This document shows positions 27,341 through 36,102 of a stretch of DNA of 64,000 bases, piece by piece. Position 1 is the first letter of the stretch. Every line of letters starts with the position of its first letter. The stretch spans positions 1-64,000 of the forward strand of contig JAPKAV010000003.1 in the NCBI GenBank assembly GCA_028825115.1, read 5' to 3'. Made by a program: the position numbers and the translations under genes. The notes below the pieces were generated by a model. That model saw only the letters and a program-made list of their open reading frames with translations. It did not search any database and was not told the origin of the DNA. The stretch comes from Candidatus Nanopelagicales bacterium. GTDB taxonomy: Bacteria > Actinomycetota > Actinomycetes > S36-B12.

Positions 27341-27712
27341 CTATCTGCCCGTTCTTGCCTTTCCTATTCTTGGGTGATCCTGAGCATTTGCATCATCTGC
27401 GGGTTCCCGTGATTTGCGGGAGTCTCTGGAGTTGGCGCGACTGGTCTCTTCGAACAGGAATGGCCACGTAGTTTGTCTGCAGATCACGTTGGCGGTGCAG
27501 GCGGAGGATACCCACCCCTTTTTCACGCGACTATGCGATTATTTTCCGGCCTAGAAGTTGAAAAGTCAGTGGTCATCATGCGCATGATTAGCGTTGTAAA
27601 CGCGGCTGCTGTTTTACTTTGGGCGCTCATAATGACCCTCCAGTTGTTAGCAAATACTTGGCACGAACGGGCACAATCGCCTGAATCCCGTTCGGGGCAT
27701 CGGCCTAACTGA
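27341..27712 (+). pseudogene. Remnant of a DUF2142-type membrane protein gene
   Basis: From ~27413 the frame reads FEQEWPRSLSADHVGG and then GGGYPPLFHATMRLFSGL and VIMRMISVVNAAAVLLWALI, matching the GxYPPxxY and SVLxMRLxNV segments of DUF2142 glycan-locus membrane proteins. A hydrophobic helix in another frame just before it (WVILSICIICGF) looks like the family's first membrane helix, so there is at least one frameshift. The rest of the ~450-residue protein is absent. It is a truncated relic between asnB and an IS3 remnant. Confidence 0.5.
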
Positions 27713-27743
27713 TAGGGCAGGTTGCTGTTCTTCCCTGTTTACG

Positions 27744-28290
27744 TCAGGCCTTACGATCGACTCGGAATCCCCTCTCACGGTAAATGCGTTGCACTTTTTT
27801 ACGATTCACGACAGAGCCATCGCCGCGTAGGTCCGACCGGGGGCGCCGGCGACCCTTACGAGTGTTGCGTGGCCCATGTGCTGACAAGTCGAGATGCGTG
27901 CGCAGCCAGCGGTCAGGATCAGTTGGTGTTTCATGACTGAGCAGACCGTGCTGGGTGGATCTGAGGGGCCCAACCACTATGCGTGCGAATCGCTCTAATC
28001 CCTCAAAATTTTCCTGTGGCAGCAAAACAGCTCGTCTTTTGGCCGATGGACACATAATTTTTTCGCGATCTTCCCAAGCATCATTTTGTCAAGATCAGAC
28101 TCAGCGAGGAAGCGTTCAAGTTTGCTGTTTTCGGTCCGGAGATCTGCGAGCCCCCCGTGTCACCAACGTCCATGTCTTCGTAGTGTTGCCGTCATTTGCA
28201 ATACGCAGGAGAAGCAATATGAACCGTCTCGGGTGTCGTTGGGTTTTCATGTGTATGGACATCATCGGTGTTTTGGAAAGCAAGGCACCC
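27744..28290 (-). mobile_element. Degenerate IS3-family element on minus strand
   Basis: Reading leftwards, an OrfA end (DLRTENSKL-like, then AESDLDKMMLGKIAKKL after frame repair) at ~28250-28040 is followed by OrfB residues from 28055: KRRAVLLPQENFEG, PLRSTQHG, PTDPDRWLRTHL, GRRRPRSDLRG and NRKKVQRIYRERGF. It stops before the integrase core. It is the same type of element as 16571-17177 but carries the helix-turn-helix portion that copy lacks. No terminal repeats were identified. It marks the left border of the acyl-modification module. Confidence 0.72.
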
Positions 28291-28380
28291 ACCGAAGGTT
28301 CAAATATCGAGATGTCGGCAGTTTCCTTCATGTTGAGCGAACGTCAAAACGCTGTCTAGAAACGGGCTTATTCTACGGTT

Positions 28381-29310
28381 TCATTGCGGAAAATCATTGG
28401 TGTCGAAGCGCGCAATTTCGAGCCGCTCTCCCGGGGAGACGTCCGCGGCTCCGGCTTGATCGGTGAAGGCTGCTTGGCAGCCAAGGGACGTTGCAAGGTC
28501 CAATGTGGTTTGGTTGTAATCTCCATATGGGTAAGCCAATGACCAACCGTGGCTCGGGTCCGCTCCAACAATCTCAAGCATTTCTATGGAACGATGAAGT
28601 TCGTGCTCTTGGTCTTTGGGCGCTAATTTACCAAGAAATTCATGGCTGTCTGCGTGGGACCCAATGTGCATGCCATTGGCTGTCATTAGGCGCATTTGGG
28701 ATTCGTTCATGTACAGCTCTTCTACGAACGCTTTTTCGTCGATGCTTACAAACTCCCGAAAAAGATTTTCACAGATCGCTGTCCTTAACGCTCTTGGGAG
28801 ATCACGTTGGAGCAAGCGTTTGATCGTGACTGTTTCGGGAGAGTCGCGCTTCCCACTGCCGGCTGCTTCAAGCGACGCTCGCGCATGACTTGACCCTAGA
28901 TGGTCATTGATGTGTAGTTGTAGTCTTTGGAGGACGTCTTCATGGTTTTTCGCCGCGGCGAGTATGAAGTGGATTCTGTGTACATCGAGGAGTTTTTTAT
29001 CGAGTACGGGAAGGGATGGGGGATAGAAGCAGCCTTGGATACCGAAATCATGAAGAACAGGAAAGACGCTGTGAAAGTGATCGATGAACCCGTCGTCGAA
29101 GGTTAAAACCACAGCTTGCCGTTCGCAGGTTGTGCTGCCGTCAATTACGGCTAGTAAGTCTTTCATCCCGAGGATTTCAAAATTCTTGCAAAAGTAATTG
29201 ATCTGGCGCTGGAACTCTTGATACTCGAGTGCTTTAATGTCTGGATAGCGTGACAGGCTCAAAGGCCGGACGTAGTGATACATGATTATGTTGACGGGTG
29301 AATTGGTCAC
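28381..29310 (-). CDS. Polysaccharide deacetylase (NodB-homology)
   Basis: About 310 residues from GTG 29310; an ATG-like start at 29385 is open but overlaps the GNAT gene by 62 bp. The NodB domain is visible: MYHYVRP at its entry, TFDDGF (metal and catalytic Asp) near residue 73, and SHADSHEFLG as the His-containing second motif near 215. YPYGDYNQTT follows as the motif with the structural Arg/Tyr position. It removes N-acetyl groups from amino sugars. No signal peptide is evident, so it probably acts in the cytoplasm on a precursor. Its partner upstream is an acyltransferase, suggesting deacetylate-then-reacylate logic. Confidence 0.82.
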   Translation of the reverse strand: MTNSPVNIIMYHYVRPLSLSRYPDIKALEYQEFQRQINYFCKNFEILGMKDLLAVIDGSTTCERQAVVLTFDDGFIDHFHSVFPVLHDFGIQGCFYPPSLPVLDKKLLDVHRIHFILAAAKNHEDVLQRLQLHINDHLGSSHARASLEAAGSGKRDSPETVTIKRLLQRDLPRALRTAICENLFREFVSIDEKAFVEELYMNESQMRLMTANGMHIGSHADSHEFLGKLAPKDQEHELHRSIEMLEIVGADPSHGWSLAYPYGDYNQTTLDLATSLGCQAAFTDQAGAADVSPGERLEIARFDTNDFPQ

Positions 29311-29323
29311 ATGTGCAACTGTC

Positions 29324-30346
29324 TCATGAGTTTGGCCTGTCTTGATCGGTATCAGAAGGGTGAAGGTGAAGCTTTTGTAACTCACGTAGCGACGATTTTA
29401 CTGCGTAAGCCACATTTACAGTGCGTTTTTCGAAAGGGTCGAAGTAATTTGGCAGAACCAAATCGGTGTCAGTTCGGGTGCTGGTGAATCCATTTCTGAG
29501 CATTTCATTTGAATCCACACCAGTCATCACTAGGTCGAGGTACTCAGCGCCCCAGTCTTTGATGAACTCACTCAGAACACTCGCAGACTGTGGTAAGAGA
29601 CTCACATCCCCACCGACATCAACTACCCTGACGAGGAATGAACCCTTAACTTTTACCTCTCTCAAGACCAAGAGCAATTCAGGATCCTCACCCCTACCCA
29701 GCACTATCATAAAATAAAGAAACGACGGATGTCGTTCAAAACGCTCTCGGTAATAAGCGACCGATTTTTCTGGGGTATTTGCACGGAGCATCGCTTCCAG
29801 TTTTAGTAGCAATGACTCCTCGAGATCAAGGGATCGTCCAATTACTTTCATTGGGGTAGCCGCCGTCTTATTCTGATTAACATTCTGCCCTGTTATCTGG
29901 GATACCTCAAGGTTGGGGTGAAAAATCGCGAAATGTTCCATAACACCCGTTGAGAAACGAAGAGCACGGTAGATGGGCACAACCATGTCACTCAGACCAA
30001 TACCGAACGTAGTGGTGGGCTTAAAATCTGCGACAAGTTGATTCAAAAGCATTACGCCTGTCCCACCTCCTGCCTCTTTGATCACCTTCCAAACGGCTAG
30101 CGCAATCGTGTTTTCTTTAAGTGACTCATCAAAGCGCCGAAAAGGAATAAAGCCCAGCAAGCCCACAATTTCAGCAGATTCCACAGCGACAATAAAGTTT
30201 AGGGTTTCTTCCTTTTTGTTTAGGTGCTGCCACATCAAGAGTTCTGGGCGCCTTACAAATACATGATCCTGACGCCAATTCTGCTCAATAAAAGAGGTGA
30301 TCTGATTCAACTCAGAAGCACGGGCTATCCGTAATGTTGCGGCCAT
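29324..30346 (-). CDS. GNAT-type N-acyltransferase
   Basis: A 340-residue protein. Its first ~150 residues are GNAT-like: RIARASELNQITSFIEQNW, then FIVAVESAEIVGLLGFIPF, then the pantetheine-binding EAGGGTGVMLLNQL near 91-104 and GLSDMVVPIYRALRF near 120. The C-terminal half is unassigned and may be a second GNAT-like lobe. The donor may be acyl-CoA or acyl-ACP. ATG 30346 is preceded by a strong AAGGGGGG ribosome site and a CATAAT box. It heads the operon with the deacetylase and is divergent from the KAS-III gene, so I infer N-acylation of a deacetylated amino sugar. Confidence 0.7.
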   Translation of the reverse strand: MAATLRIARASELNQITSFIEQNWRQDHVFVRRPELLMWQHLNKKEETLNFIVAVESAEIVGLLGFIPFRRFDESLKENTIALAVWKVIKEAGGGTGVMLLNQLVADFKPTTTFGIGLSDMVVPIYRALRFSTGVMEHFAIFHPNLEVSQITGQNVNQNKTAATPMKVIGRSLDLEESLLLKLEAMLRANTPEKSVAYYRERFERHPSFLYFMIVLGRGEDPELLLVLREVKVKGSFLVRVVDVGGDVSLLPQSASVLSEFIKDWGAEYLDLVMTGVDSNEMLRNGFTSTRTDTDLVLPNYFDPFEKRTVNVAYAVKSSLRELQKLHLHPSDTDQDRPNS

Positions 30347-30639
30347 TAACCCCCCTTAATTCCTATTATGATGACCAAGCAAGCTAGGTTCGCCCGGGGA
30401 ATAGTCAGAAAACTGAAGTTCCCAACAGATACGTAAGGTTAAACCCACTACGGATAAGGCTTCGGCGGGACCCCTTGCAGCGAGTCCGAGTAATGTGACC
30501 TCAAACAACCGTCACTCTGTGGGGGCCACATCATGAAGACCGCCGACCGACTAATGGGGTCCTTCGATTGGATTTTTAGGGTTAGTTATTATTCTTGCTC
30601 ATGAAGCGGTAAGTACTCATTCATACTGAGAGGATAATC
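30347..30639. promoter_or_regulatory. Divergent promoter region of the acyl-modification module
   Basis: A 293-bp stretch without a gene between GNAT (left) and KAS-III (right). Leftwards, CATAAT at ~30365-30370 precedes AAGGGGGG and ATG 30346. Rightwards, CATACT near 30622 and GAGAGGA precede ATG 30640. The two arms of the module are therefore likely switched together. No obvious dyad operator was found. Confidence 0.45.
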
Positions 30640-31656
30640 ATGCAAGTAGACGGCGTGGGCTTGAAAGCAATCTCCGTAGCCTTACCAAACTCCGTCGTGA
30701 CAAATACAGAGATGAACGATATTCATCCCGAATGGCGGATGGACTTAGTGGAGAGTAAAACGGGAGTTAGCCAGCGGCACATTGCCGGTCAGGGTGAAAC
30801 AGCGCTGGACTTGGCTGAAACTGCTTGTCGCAAGCTTTTAAGCGCCAACGAGGGTCTCTCGGAGCGCATTGATGGAATCATCTTCTGCACTCAGACTCCT
30901 GACTACATAATGCCTCCCAATGCTTGTTTGCTCCACGATAAGTTGGAACTGGGCGATGGAGTGATGGCTTTCGACACGAGTCTGGCCTGCTCAGGTTATG
31001 TTTACAGCCTCGTAATTGCGCAGGGCCTGATTGCTACGGGCATGTGCACCAATATTCTTGTTGTGACCGCGGATACATATTCCAAACTGATCAATCCGGG
31101 AGACAGGTCCGCCCAATGTCTTTTCGGCGATGGCGCAGCTGCGACTTGGATGGCCTCATGCCATGACGCTGGTGTTTTGGACGCTATATGTGAAACCTCT
31201 GGTTCCGATTATCGCAATTTCTTCATCCCTGCAGGTGGTATGCGTCAGCCATCCACGCTGAAAAATCGCGACGAGGTGGTAGACGCAAGTGGCAGCAGAC
31301 GAAGCCCCAATGATATCCACATGAACGGTATGGGAGTCCTTTCCTTCGCGAATACCAAAGTCCCCCACCAGATACGGCGGCTCCTTGAGCGCAATGCCTT
31401 GTCTGTCGACGACATCGACTTAGTAGTCTTTCATCAAGCGAGCAAGCTTGCATTGGACTCACTGACACGACTTCTAGGATTTTCGGAGCGTCAAGCCTTC
31501 CGTAACTTAGTCACCGTAGGCAACACGGTGTCCGCATCCATCCCAATCGCATTATCGCAGGCGATCCTGGAGGGTCGGGCAAGGCCTGGGGATCTTGTCC
31601 TCTTATGTGGCTTCGGCGTGGGGCTTTCGTGGGCGACCATGTTGGTCCGATTGTAG
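30640..31656 (+). CDS. 3-oxoacyl-ACP synthase III-like enzyme (KAS III)
   Basis: A 338-residue thiolase-fold enzyme with the full KAS-III triad: C117 in TSLACSGYVY, H265 in VVFHQASKL and N295 in VGNTVSASIP. The FabH-type glycine-rich end (LLCGFGVGLSW) is present. It condenses an acyl starter with malonyl-ACP. As a stand-alone copy next to a private acyl carrier protein, ligase and SDR inside a glycan island, it is unlikely to be the housekeeping FabH. I infer it builds a short 3-oxoacyl group for glycan decoration. Ribosome site GAGAGGA is well placed. Confidence 0.87.
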   Translation: MQVDGVGLKAISVALPNSVVTNTEMNDIHPEWRMDLVESKTGVSQRHIAGQGETALDLAETACRKLLSANEGLSERIDGIIFCTQTPDYIMPPNACLLHDKLELGDGVMAFDTSLACSGYVYSLVIAQGLIATGMCTNILVVTADTYSKLINPGDRSAQCLFGDGAAATWMASCHDAGVLDAICETSGSDYRNFFIPAGGMRQPSTLKNRDEVVDASGSRRSPNDIHMNGMGVLSFANTKVPHQIRRLLERNALSVDDIDLVVFHQASKLALDSLTRLLGFSERQAFRNLVTVGNTVSASIPIALSQAILEGRARPGDLVLLCGFGVGLSWATMLVRL

Positions 31657-32054
31657 CCAACGAAGACCAATCGATTTGGAGAATCGCGTTCCATAAACAA
31701 GATCGATTTTGACGCAACTGCGGCCCACTCAGCTCAGCGATGCGGGCGCCAAATGTTCGCGACATTTTAGGCGAGAGTAGTCGCACTACTGAGCGACCGA
31801 GCCAAAATGGTTGAAGAGCCGCTTGCCACAATTCACACAGACAACGGTCACTCGCCGGGATCCTAGCAGGACCGCTACTTGGAAGCCAAGGACAGGCGTA
31901 TGCCGCAAAAAATCGCTCATCCCTGGGAGTTTGAAAATGCTAATGGGTCGCTGCCTCGGGGGTGTAAAGCCCCTGCACGGTTGTGATACCACGATTAGGT
32001 AAGGTCATGCTTCAAGGAAACCTTTGTGGCACGAGTGAGAATAGGATACGAGGA
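31657..32054. other. Gap with no assignable gene
   Basis: About 400 bp between KAS III and the acyl carrier protein. The minus-strand frame 31786-31992 has a CVNCGKRLFNH zinc-finger-like stretch that could be the start of a transposase, but there is too little to call it. I see no terminator and no promoter that I would defend. The gap is unusual because the rest of the operon is tightly packed. Confidence 0.3.
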
Positions 32055-32348
32055 ATGAATATTGAAGAAGCGCAGTCTTTAGTTTTTGACGCGATTCGTG
32101 CCGTAAATGGAGAGAGAGGAGTGGACGAACAGATCCTTCTCTTGCCGACTACGGCTCTATTTGGTCACGACTCGACTGTCGACTCGCTGAGTCTCGTATC
32201 TCTCGTCGTGGATGTCGAGACAGCGTTGAGTGAAAAGCTGGGTCGCCAGATTTCGCTCACAGATGAGGTGGCAATGAGCCGAGAGGTTATGCCACTCGCC
32301 ACCGTGGGCACGCTCACAGAGTTCATCATTGAACTCGCTCAGCACTAA
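32055..32348 (+). CDS. Acyl carrier protein
   Basis: A 97-residue carrier protein from ATG 32055 (MNIEEAQSLVFDAI), preceded by ACGAGGA; the longer open frame from 31983 is rejected on length. The phosphopantetheine site is S44 in TVDSLSLVSLVVDVE, the DSL box of the family, and helix II continues VETALSEKLG. It would hold the growing acyl chain made by the KAS-III enzyme and loaded by the ligase downstream. It is a dedicated carrier since no other fatty-acid genes surround it. Note the acidic, short form typical of pathway-specific ACPs. Confidence 0.85.
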   Translation: MNIEEAQSLVFDAIRAVNGERGVDEQILLLPTTALFGHDSTVDSLSLVSLVVDVETALSEKLGRQISLTDEVAMSREVMPLATVGTLTEFIIELAQH

Positions 32349-32429
32349 CAAAAGCCAGCGCGGTGAGGATGAATCCTCGTACTGATTGGCCAGGTCTCTG
32401 CGGTTCTAGCCTAACGATAGAGGGGGGAT

Positions 32430-33134
32430 ATGCCAAACGACCAGATTGAATCTGCGGTGCCAATTCAGATTGGTGAGGGCGTCTGGAGAATTCGCAACCG
32501 AGGTCATGCTTCAAACACTTACCTTTGCCGGCTTGAGGATGGCGAGTCTGGTTTTATTATCGATCCTGGGATTGATGAGGAAGCTGTGCTGGCAGGTATC
32601 CACAGCCTAGGATTTAGACTTGTGGGAACTTTCTGTACCCACGGGCACTTTGATCATGTTGGGTCGGCGGCTGCAATCCGGGAAAATTTTGGTGCGCCAA
32701 TCCACCTTCATGAGGCCGACTTAGACTTGTTGAAGTCGGCAAATTTTCATATGATGCTTGCTAAAGTTCCCGGCAGGATCTCAACACCCAGGGTGGACGC
32801 AGCTGCATCGGCTGGTTCGCGCTACTTGACAGGCAACGATTTAATTGAGTTCATCCACACGCCCGGACACACACTGGGAAGTTGCTGCATCCGATTCGGT
32901 CGGTACATCTTCACTGGAGACACTCTCTATCGAGACTCCCTGGGGCTCGTCAACTTCCCCGGGGAGGATCCTGCGACCCTGCGCGAATCCCTCGGAATCC
33001 TTTGGGACACCCTCCCGCCCTGGTCTGTCATTTGCCCGGGACATGGAGGAGCAGGTACCCTAGAAAGTATCAAAGAGAATAACGTGGAGCTTCGCAAATT
33101 CCTATTTGGCGATGCACAGAAGAAGGAAATCTGA
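32430..33134 (+). CDS. Metallo-beta-lactamase-fold hydrolase
   Basis: A 234-residue glyoxalase-II-like hydrolase with the dinuclear metal motif H71-x-H73-x-D75-H76 (THGHFDHVGS), third His in HTPGHTLGS near 144, bridging Asp in FTGDTLYRDS near 163 and last His in CPGHGGAG near 203. Placed between a carrier protein and an acyl ligase, it most likely hydrolyses acyl thioesters, either releasing the product or clearing mis-primed carrier; lactone or nucleotide substrates cannot be excluded. AGAGGGGGG precedes the ATG. Its stop overlaps the next start by one base. Confidence 0.82.
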   Translation: MPNDQIESAVPIQIGEGVWRIRNRGHASNTYLCRLEDGESGFIIDPGIDEEAVLAGIHSLGFRLVGTFCTHGHFDHVGSAAAIRENFGAPIHLHEADLDLLKSANFHMMLAKVPGRISTPRVDAAASAGSRYLTGNDLIEFIHTPGHTLGSCCIRFGRYIFTGDTLYRDSLGLVNFPGEDPATLRESLGILWDTLPPWSVICPGHGGAGTLESIKENNVELRKFLFGDAQKKEI

Positions 33135-34504
33135 TGACCTACTCATGTGACTTTCTTCTTGAGCGATTCGCCTCAGTTCCGGATCAAGTTGCCTTTATTG
33201 ACGATGACGAGGAGTTTACCTTCGCGTGGGTACTAGATCGTGTACCGGAGTACGAGGCACTGTTGAGCTATGCGGGTGTCAAGCGTGGTGATGTTGTAGT
33301 TGTGCTTGCGGACTATTCCCCACACATTTTCTGCTTTATTTTGGCGGCTGTGAGTAAAGGTATTATTTTTGCACCGATGACCAGCGACTCCGTTGTGGAT
33401 TTGACAACGATTCTGGAGCTATCCGAGGCAGATCTGTACATTGAGTTCGCTAAGGATCCAGAGGATATTCGAATAGTTCCACATACGCCACAGAATAAGA
33501 ATTCCCTGCTCGGTGAGTTTAGACCTCGAGACCAGCCAGGTCTTCTCCTATTCTCTTCAGGATCAACCGGAGACCCGAAAGGGATCCTGCTCGACTTTGG
33601 CTCTGTTCTTGAAAAGTTTAGGATCGCGCGTCCCCGCGTCACGGCTATCTCGTTTCTTATGCTTGATCACTTCGGAGGAATTAACACACTTCTCCACATT
33701 TTGTCCAACCTTGGGACAGTCGTCACGGTGCGCGAGAGATCGGTTCGCGCCGTCTGCCAAGCAATCCAACGCCACCGTGTGGAACTACTACCAACTACGC
33801 CGTCTTTCCTGAACATTCTGGTGCATTCCGATGTGGGGAGCCATTACGATTTGAGTTGTCTGCGCATAATTTCCTACGGAACAGAAGTTATGCCACAGGT
33901 GACGCTGGATCGACTCGCACTCCAATTTCCCGATGTAAAATTGCAGCAAACATACGGTTTATCTGAAGTGGGGGTCCTCAGAACAAAATCACGCCCTGAC
34001 GGATCGCTGTGGCTAAAGATTGGGGGCGAAGGGTTCATGACTCAAGTTCGTGAACATGTTCTGTGGGTAAAATCCGATTACGCGATGGTCGGTTACCTCA
34101 ACGCACCTTCTCCGTTTGATGAGGACGGCTGGTTCAATACTCAAGATCGAGTGGAGGTTGACGGCGACTACATCCGTATTCTCGGGCGAACCACAGACCT
34201 TATTAACGTTGGTGGTCAAAAGGTCTACCCTGCTGAGGTCGAAGATGTCATCATCGGACTGGACAACATTGAAGACGTTCGGGTGTTTGGTGAAAAAAAC
34301 GCTCTCGTTGGGAATATCGTGGTAGCCCAAGTGGTGCTCAGAGAGCCAGAGAATCCGGCTGATCTCAAACCACGGATCCGTAAGGCGTGCCTCGAATCGC
34401 TGGCTGATTTCAAAGTGCCAGCCAAGGTGACAGAACTGCATTCCGGGTTATACTCCTACCGTCACAAGAAGATTCGAACCAGAGATGGATTTATTACGCC
34501 ATGA
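33134..34504 (+). CDS. AMP-forming acyl-CoA/acyl-ACP ligase
   Basis: A 456-residue adenylate-forming enzyme. The P-loop-like LLLFSSGSTGDPKGI is near 135, QTYGLSEVGVLRTKS near 275 is the adenine-binding A5 motif, WFNTQDRVEVDGDYIRILGRTTDLINVGGQKVYP near 333-366 covers A7-A8, and RHKKIRTRDG at the end holds the A10 lysine. It activates a carboxylic acid as the adenylate and passes it to a thiol. The neighbouring ACP is the obvious acceptor. It is shorter than classical acyl-CoA synthetases (~550) in the N-domain. Coupled to both neighbours by 1-4 bp overlaps. Confidence 0.86.
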   Translation: MTYSCDFLLERFASVPDQVAFIDDDEEFTFAWVLDRVPEYEALLSYAGVKRGDVVVVLADYSPHIFCFILAAVSKGIIFAPMTSDSVVDLTTILELSEADLYIEFAKDPEDIRIVPHTPQNKNSLLGEFRPRDQPGLLLFSSGSTGDPKGILLDFGSVLEKFRIARPRVTAISFLMLDHFGGINTLLHILSNLGTVVTVRERSVRAVCQAIQRHRVELLPTTPSFLNILVHSDVGSHYDLSCLRIISYGTEVMPQVTLDRLALQFPDVKLQQTYGLSEVGVLRTKSRPDGSLWLKIGGEGFMTQVREHVLWVKSDYAMVGYLNAPSPFDEDGWFNTQDRVEVDGDYIRILGRTTDLINVGGQKVYPAEVEDVIIGLDNIEDVRVFGEKNALVGNIVVAQVVLREPENPADLKPRIRKACLESLADFKVPAKVTELHSGLYSYRHKKIRTRDGFITP

Positions 34505-35217
34505 GCCACGACTCATTCCCACAGGGTGGTGTTGACTCACTCATTGTCTACGGACCAATGAGTCACGCTTTGACTGATTTTCTTGACAAGGTCCCGCCAG
34601 AGATTTCTATGATCCGAATTCACGGCAAGACCCCGCCACCGGCTAGGGAATTTACTTGGGACATAAATAATGTAGAGGATCTTCCTGATTGCCTGTCACA
34701 TTTGCAATCGTCTCGGCCAAAACCAAGGATTGCCTTTCTTGGAGCTGGTTTCATGAACCAAAACCGCTTGCTGATTCAAGAAACTACAGAATCGGTCAAT
34801 CTCCAGATCGAAGCGAATGTGTTGAATTATGTTCGGATGACACATACCTTGCTGCCACACATGGTGCGTTCCCGGTTCGGCCGCTTCGTGTACCTGTCAT
34901 CTTTTCGAACAAAAGCAGTGGTGCGAGGCACCAGCATCTATTCTGCTTCAAAGGCCTTCGGGGAGGCTTTTTTTAGATCCGTGGGAATCGAGAACGGTCG
35001 TTTCGGGGTGACGAGTGCAAGCATACGAATGGGATATTTCGCGGGAGGCTTGCTCAGTGACGTGAGCGTTGAGAGACTCGCGGCACTTAAGAGCCAAACA
35101 TCGCTGGGGCGCCTTGGAACTCCCGAGGACCTATCAATGGCGATTTCCTATGCGCTGAATAGCGAGTTCACAAATGGTGGTGTCATAGAACTCGAAGGAG
35201 GCCTGTCATCTCTGTAG
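34501..35217 (+). CDS. Short-chain dehydrogenase/reductase, FabG-like with altered cofactor loop
   Basis: A 238-residue SDR. The catalytic set S133/S134, Y147 and K151 (VYLSSF, then YSASK) and the C-terminal GGVIELEGG are intact. The N-terminal TGxxxGxG cofactor loop is replaced by YGPMSHAL near 17-24, and the NAG motif reads GAGFMNQ. It may use its cofactor differently or have lost activity. By position it should reduce the 3-oxoacyl group made by the KAS-III enzyme to 3-hydroxyacyl. It closes the operon, overlapping the ligase by 4 bp. IS remnants begin 70 bp downstream. Confidence 0.78.
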   Translation: MSHDSFPQGGVDSLIVYGPMSHALTDFLDKVPPEISMIRIHGKTPPPAREFTWDINNVEDLPDCLSHLQSSRPKPRIAFLGAGFMNQNRLLIQETTESVNLQIEANVLNYVRMTHTLLPHMVRSRFGRFVYLSSFRTKAVVRGTSIYSASKAFGEAFFRSVGIENGRFGVTSASIRMGYFAGGLLSDVSVERLAALKSQTSLGRLGTPEDLSMAISYALNSEFTNGGVIELEGGLSSL

Positions 35218-35289
35218 GCCTTTGATTTAGCATTCAAACCGAGAAGGAGTTGGAGGACCACGCTGATCGGTCCACGTAAGTTGAGAGTT

Positions 35290-35415
35290 TTTGAATCTTG
35301 AACCACTAGCAACTCTGAGCGTACCTGTTCGGAGTGAATATCCCGGACGTGAGTGCGGGTGGTATTTGTTGTGGTCCTCCTTCCAGTGAGTAATGACCTC
35401 GTGGGCTTGGGTCTG
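35290..35415 (-). mobile_element. IS3-type transposase C-terminal scrap
   Basis: The minus strand reads QAHEVITHWKEDHNKYHPHSRPGYSL, split here only by description: the W-x-x-x-x-N and HPHSRPGY pattern is the C-terminus of IS407-like OrfB proteins. Nothing upstream in frame belongs to the same protein. It is one of four transposase scraps stacked between the acyl module and the second polysaccharide locus. Confidence 0.5.
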
Positions 35416-35473
35416 CCTTCGGTTTGGCTGACATCACGAACCGCCCTAAGTTGGTTGCCTTTTCTCGTTGATT

Positions 35474-35760
35474 TTAGGCAGGTTGTTTTTGCAGGCTGGC
35501 TCCGCATTCGACGGGTGATATGCAACCAATGTTGGAGTGTTTGCGTTGTCGCTTATAGAAGACTCCAGCGAGCTCGAATATCGCATTTGCTGACTCGATG
35601 CGTATTTTCCATTTCCTCGGGTTCGACATTTCAACCTGCATCGAAAACCAGAAAGATTCCACCATGGCAATGTCATCGGCAGCACCGACTGACCCGAATG
35701 ACGGCATGAGGCCGGCTGAGGGGAATTTTTCCGCGAAAGCTAATAAGCAAATTGTCTGAA
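35474..35760 (-). mobile_element. IS3-family OrfB C-terminal third
   Basis: From ~35757 leftwards one frame reads AFAEKFPSAGLMPSFGSVG, then ADDIAMVESFW, RKWKIRIESANAIFEL and KRQRKHSNIGCISPVE. This is the end of the integrase core, with the final catalytic Glu in VESFW and the conserved tail of actinobacterial IS3 transposases. The upstream part is gone; an IS30 piece follows instead. Immobile relic of a different IS3 subtype from the ones at 16.6 and 27.8 kb. Confidence 0.75.
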
Positions 35761-35761
35761 T

Positions 35762-35900
35762 TCAACCGGTTGTTGCAACGCTGGCTTATTGGATTAACGG
35801 CAGTTGATCGGTGAATACTGCTGCTGGGGTCCTCCACCCGAATGTTTTTCTGGATCGACTATGGAAGTGCATGTGCGGATGCTTCGAGGTCTGAGGTGTT
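35762..35900 (-). mobile_element. IS30-family transposase C-terminus and end
   Basis: Leftwards on the minus strand: SRKTFGWRTPAAVFTDQL, the RPRKTLGWxTP signature that closes IS30 transposases. After the stop codon comes a TTGCAACAACCGGTTGAA-like end that resembles the right terminus of these elements (35762-35780). Only this end survives. It abuts the IS3 tail at 35760, so one element probably inserted into or recombined with another. Confidence 0.6.
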
Positions 35901-36102
35901 CCATCGCGTTAGCTTAGATCCTCTGGGACATTAATGCTATCAGTAGACCTTTCTTTCACGAGAGTGATGTTCTGCAATTTCAATTACCCACAGATCGTCA
36001 GACCGATCACGGCTAAAACGACGATTCACAAGATCATGATTGGTAGCCTCCCGCGAGTTTCGAGATGCTTTGACTGGTCATAAAAGGTCAACAATTGCAA
36101 CG

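Noticed and set aside
28086-28466. 126-residue plus-strand frame as a gene
   Set aside because: It is the opposite strand of an IS3 relic and the deacetylase 3' end and has no protein-like features.
31786-31992. Minus-strand frame with CVNCGKRLFNH as an ISL3 transposase start
   Set aside because: Only one Cys pair and no following transposase sequence; too little to support.
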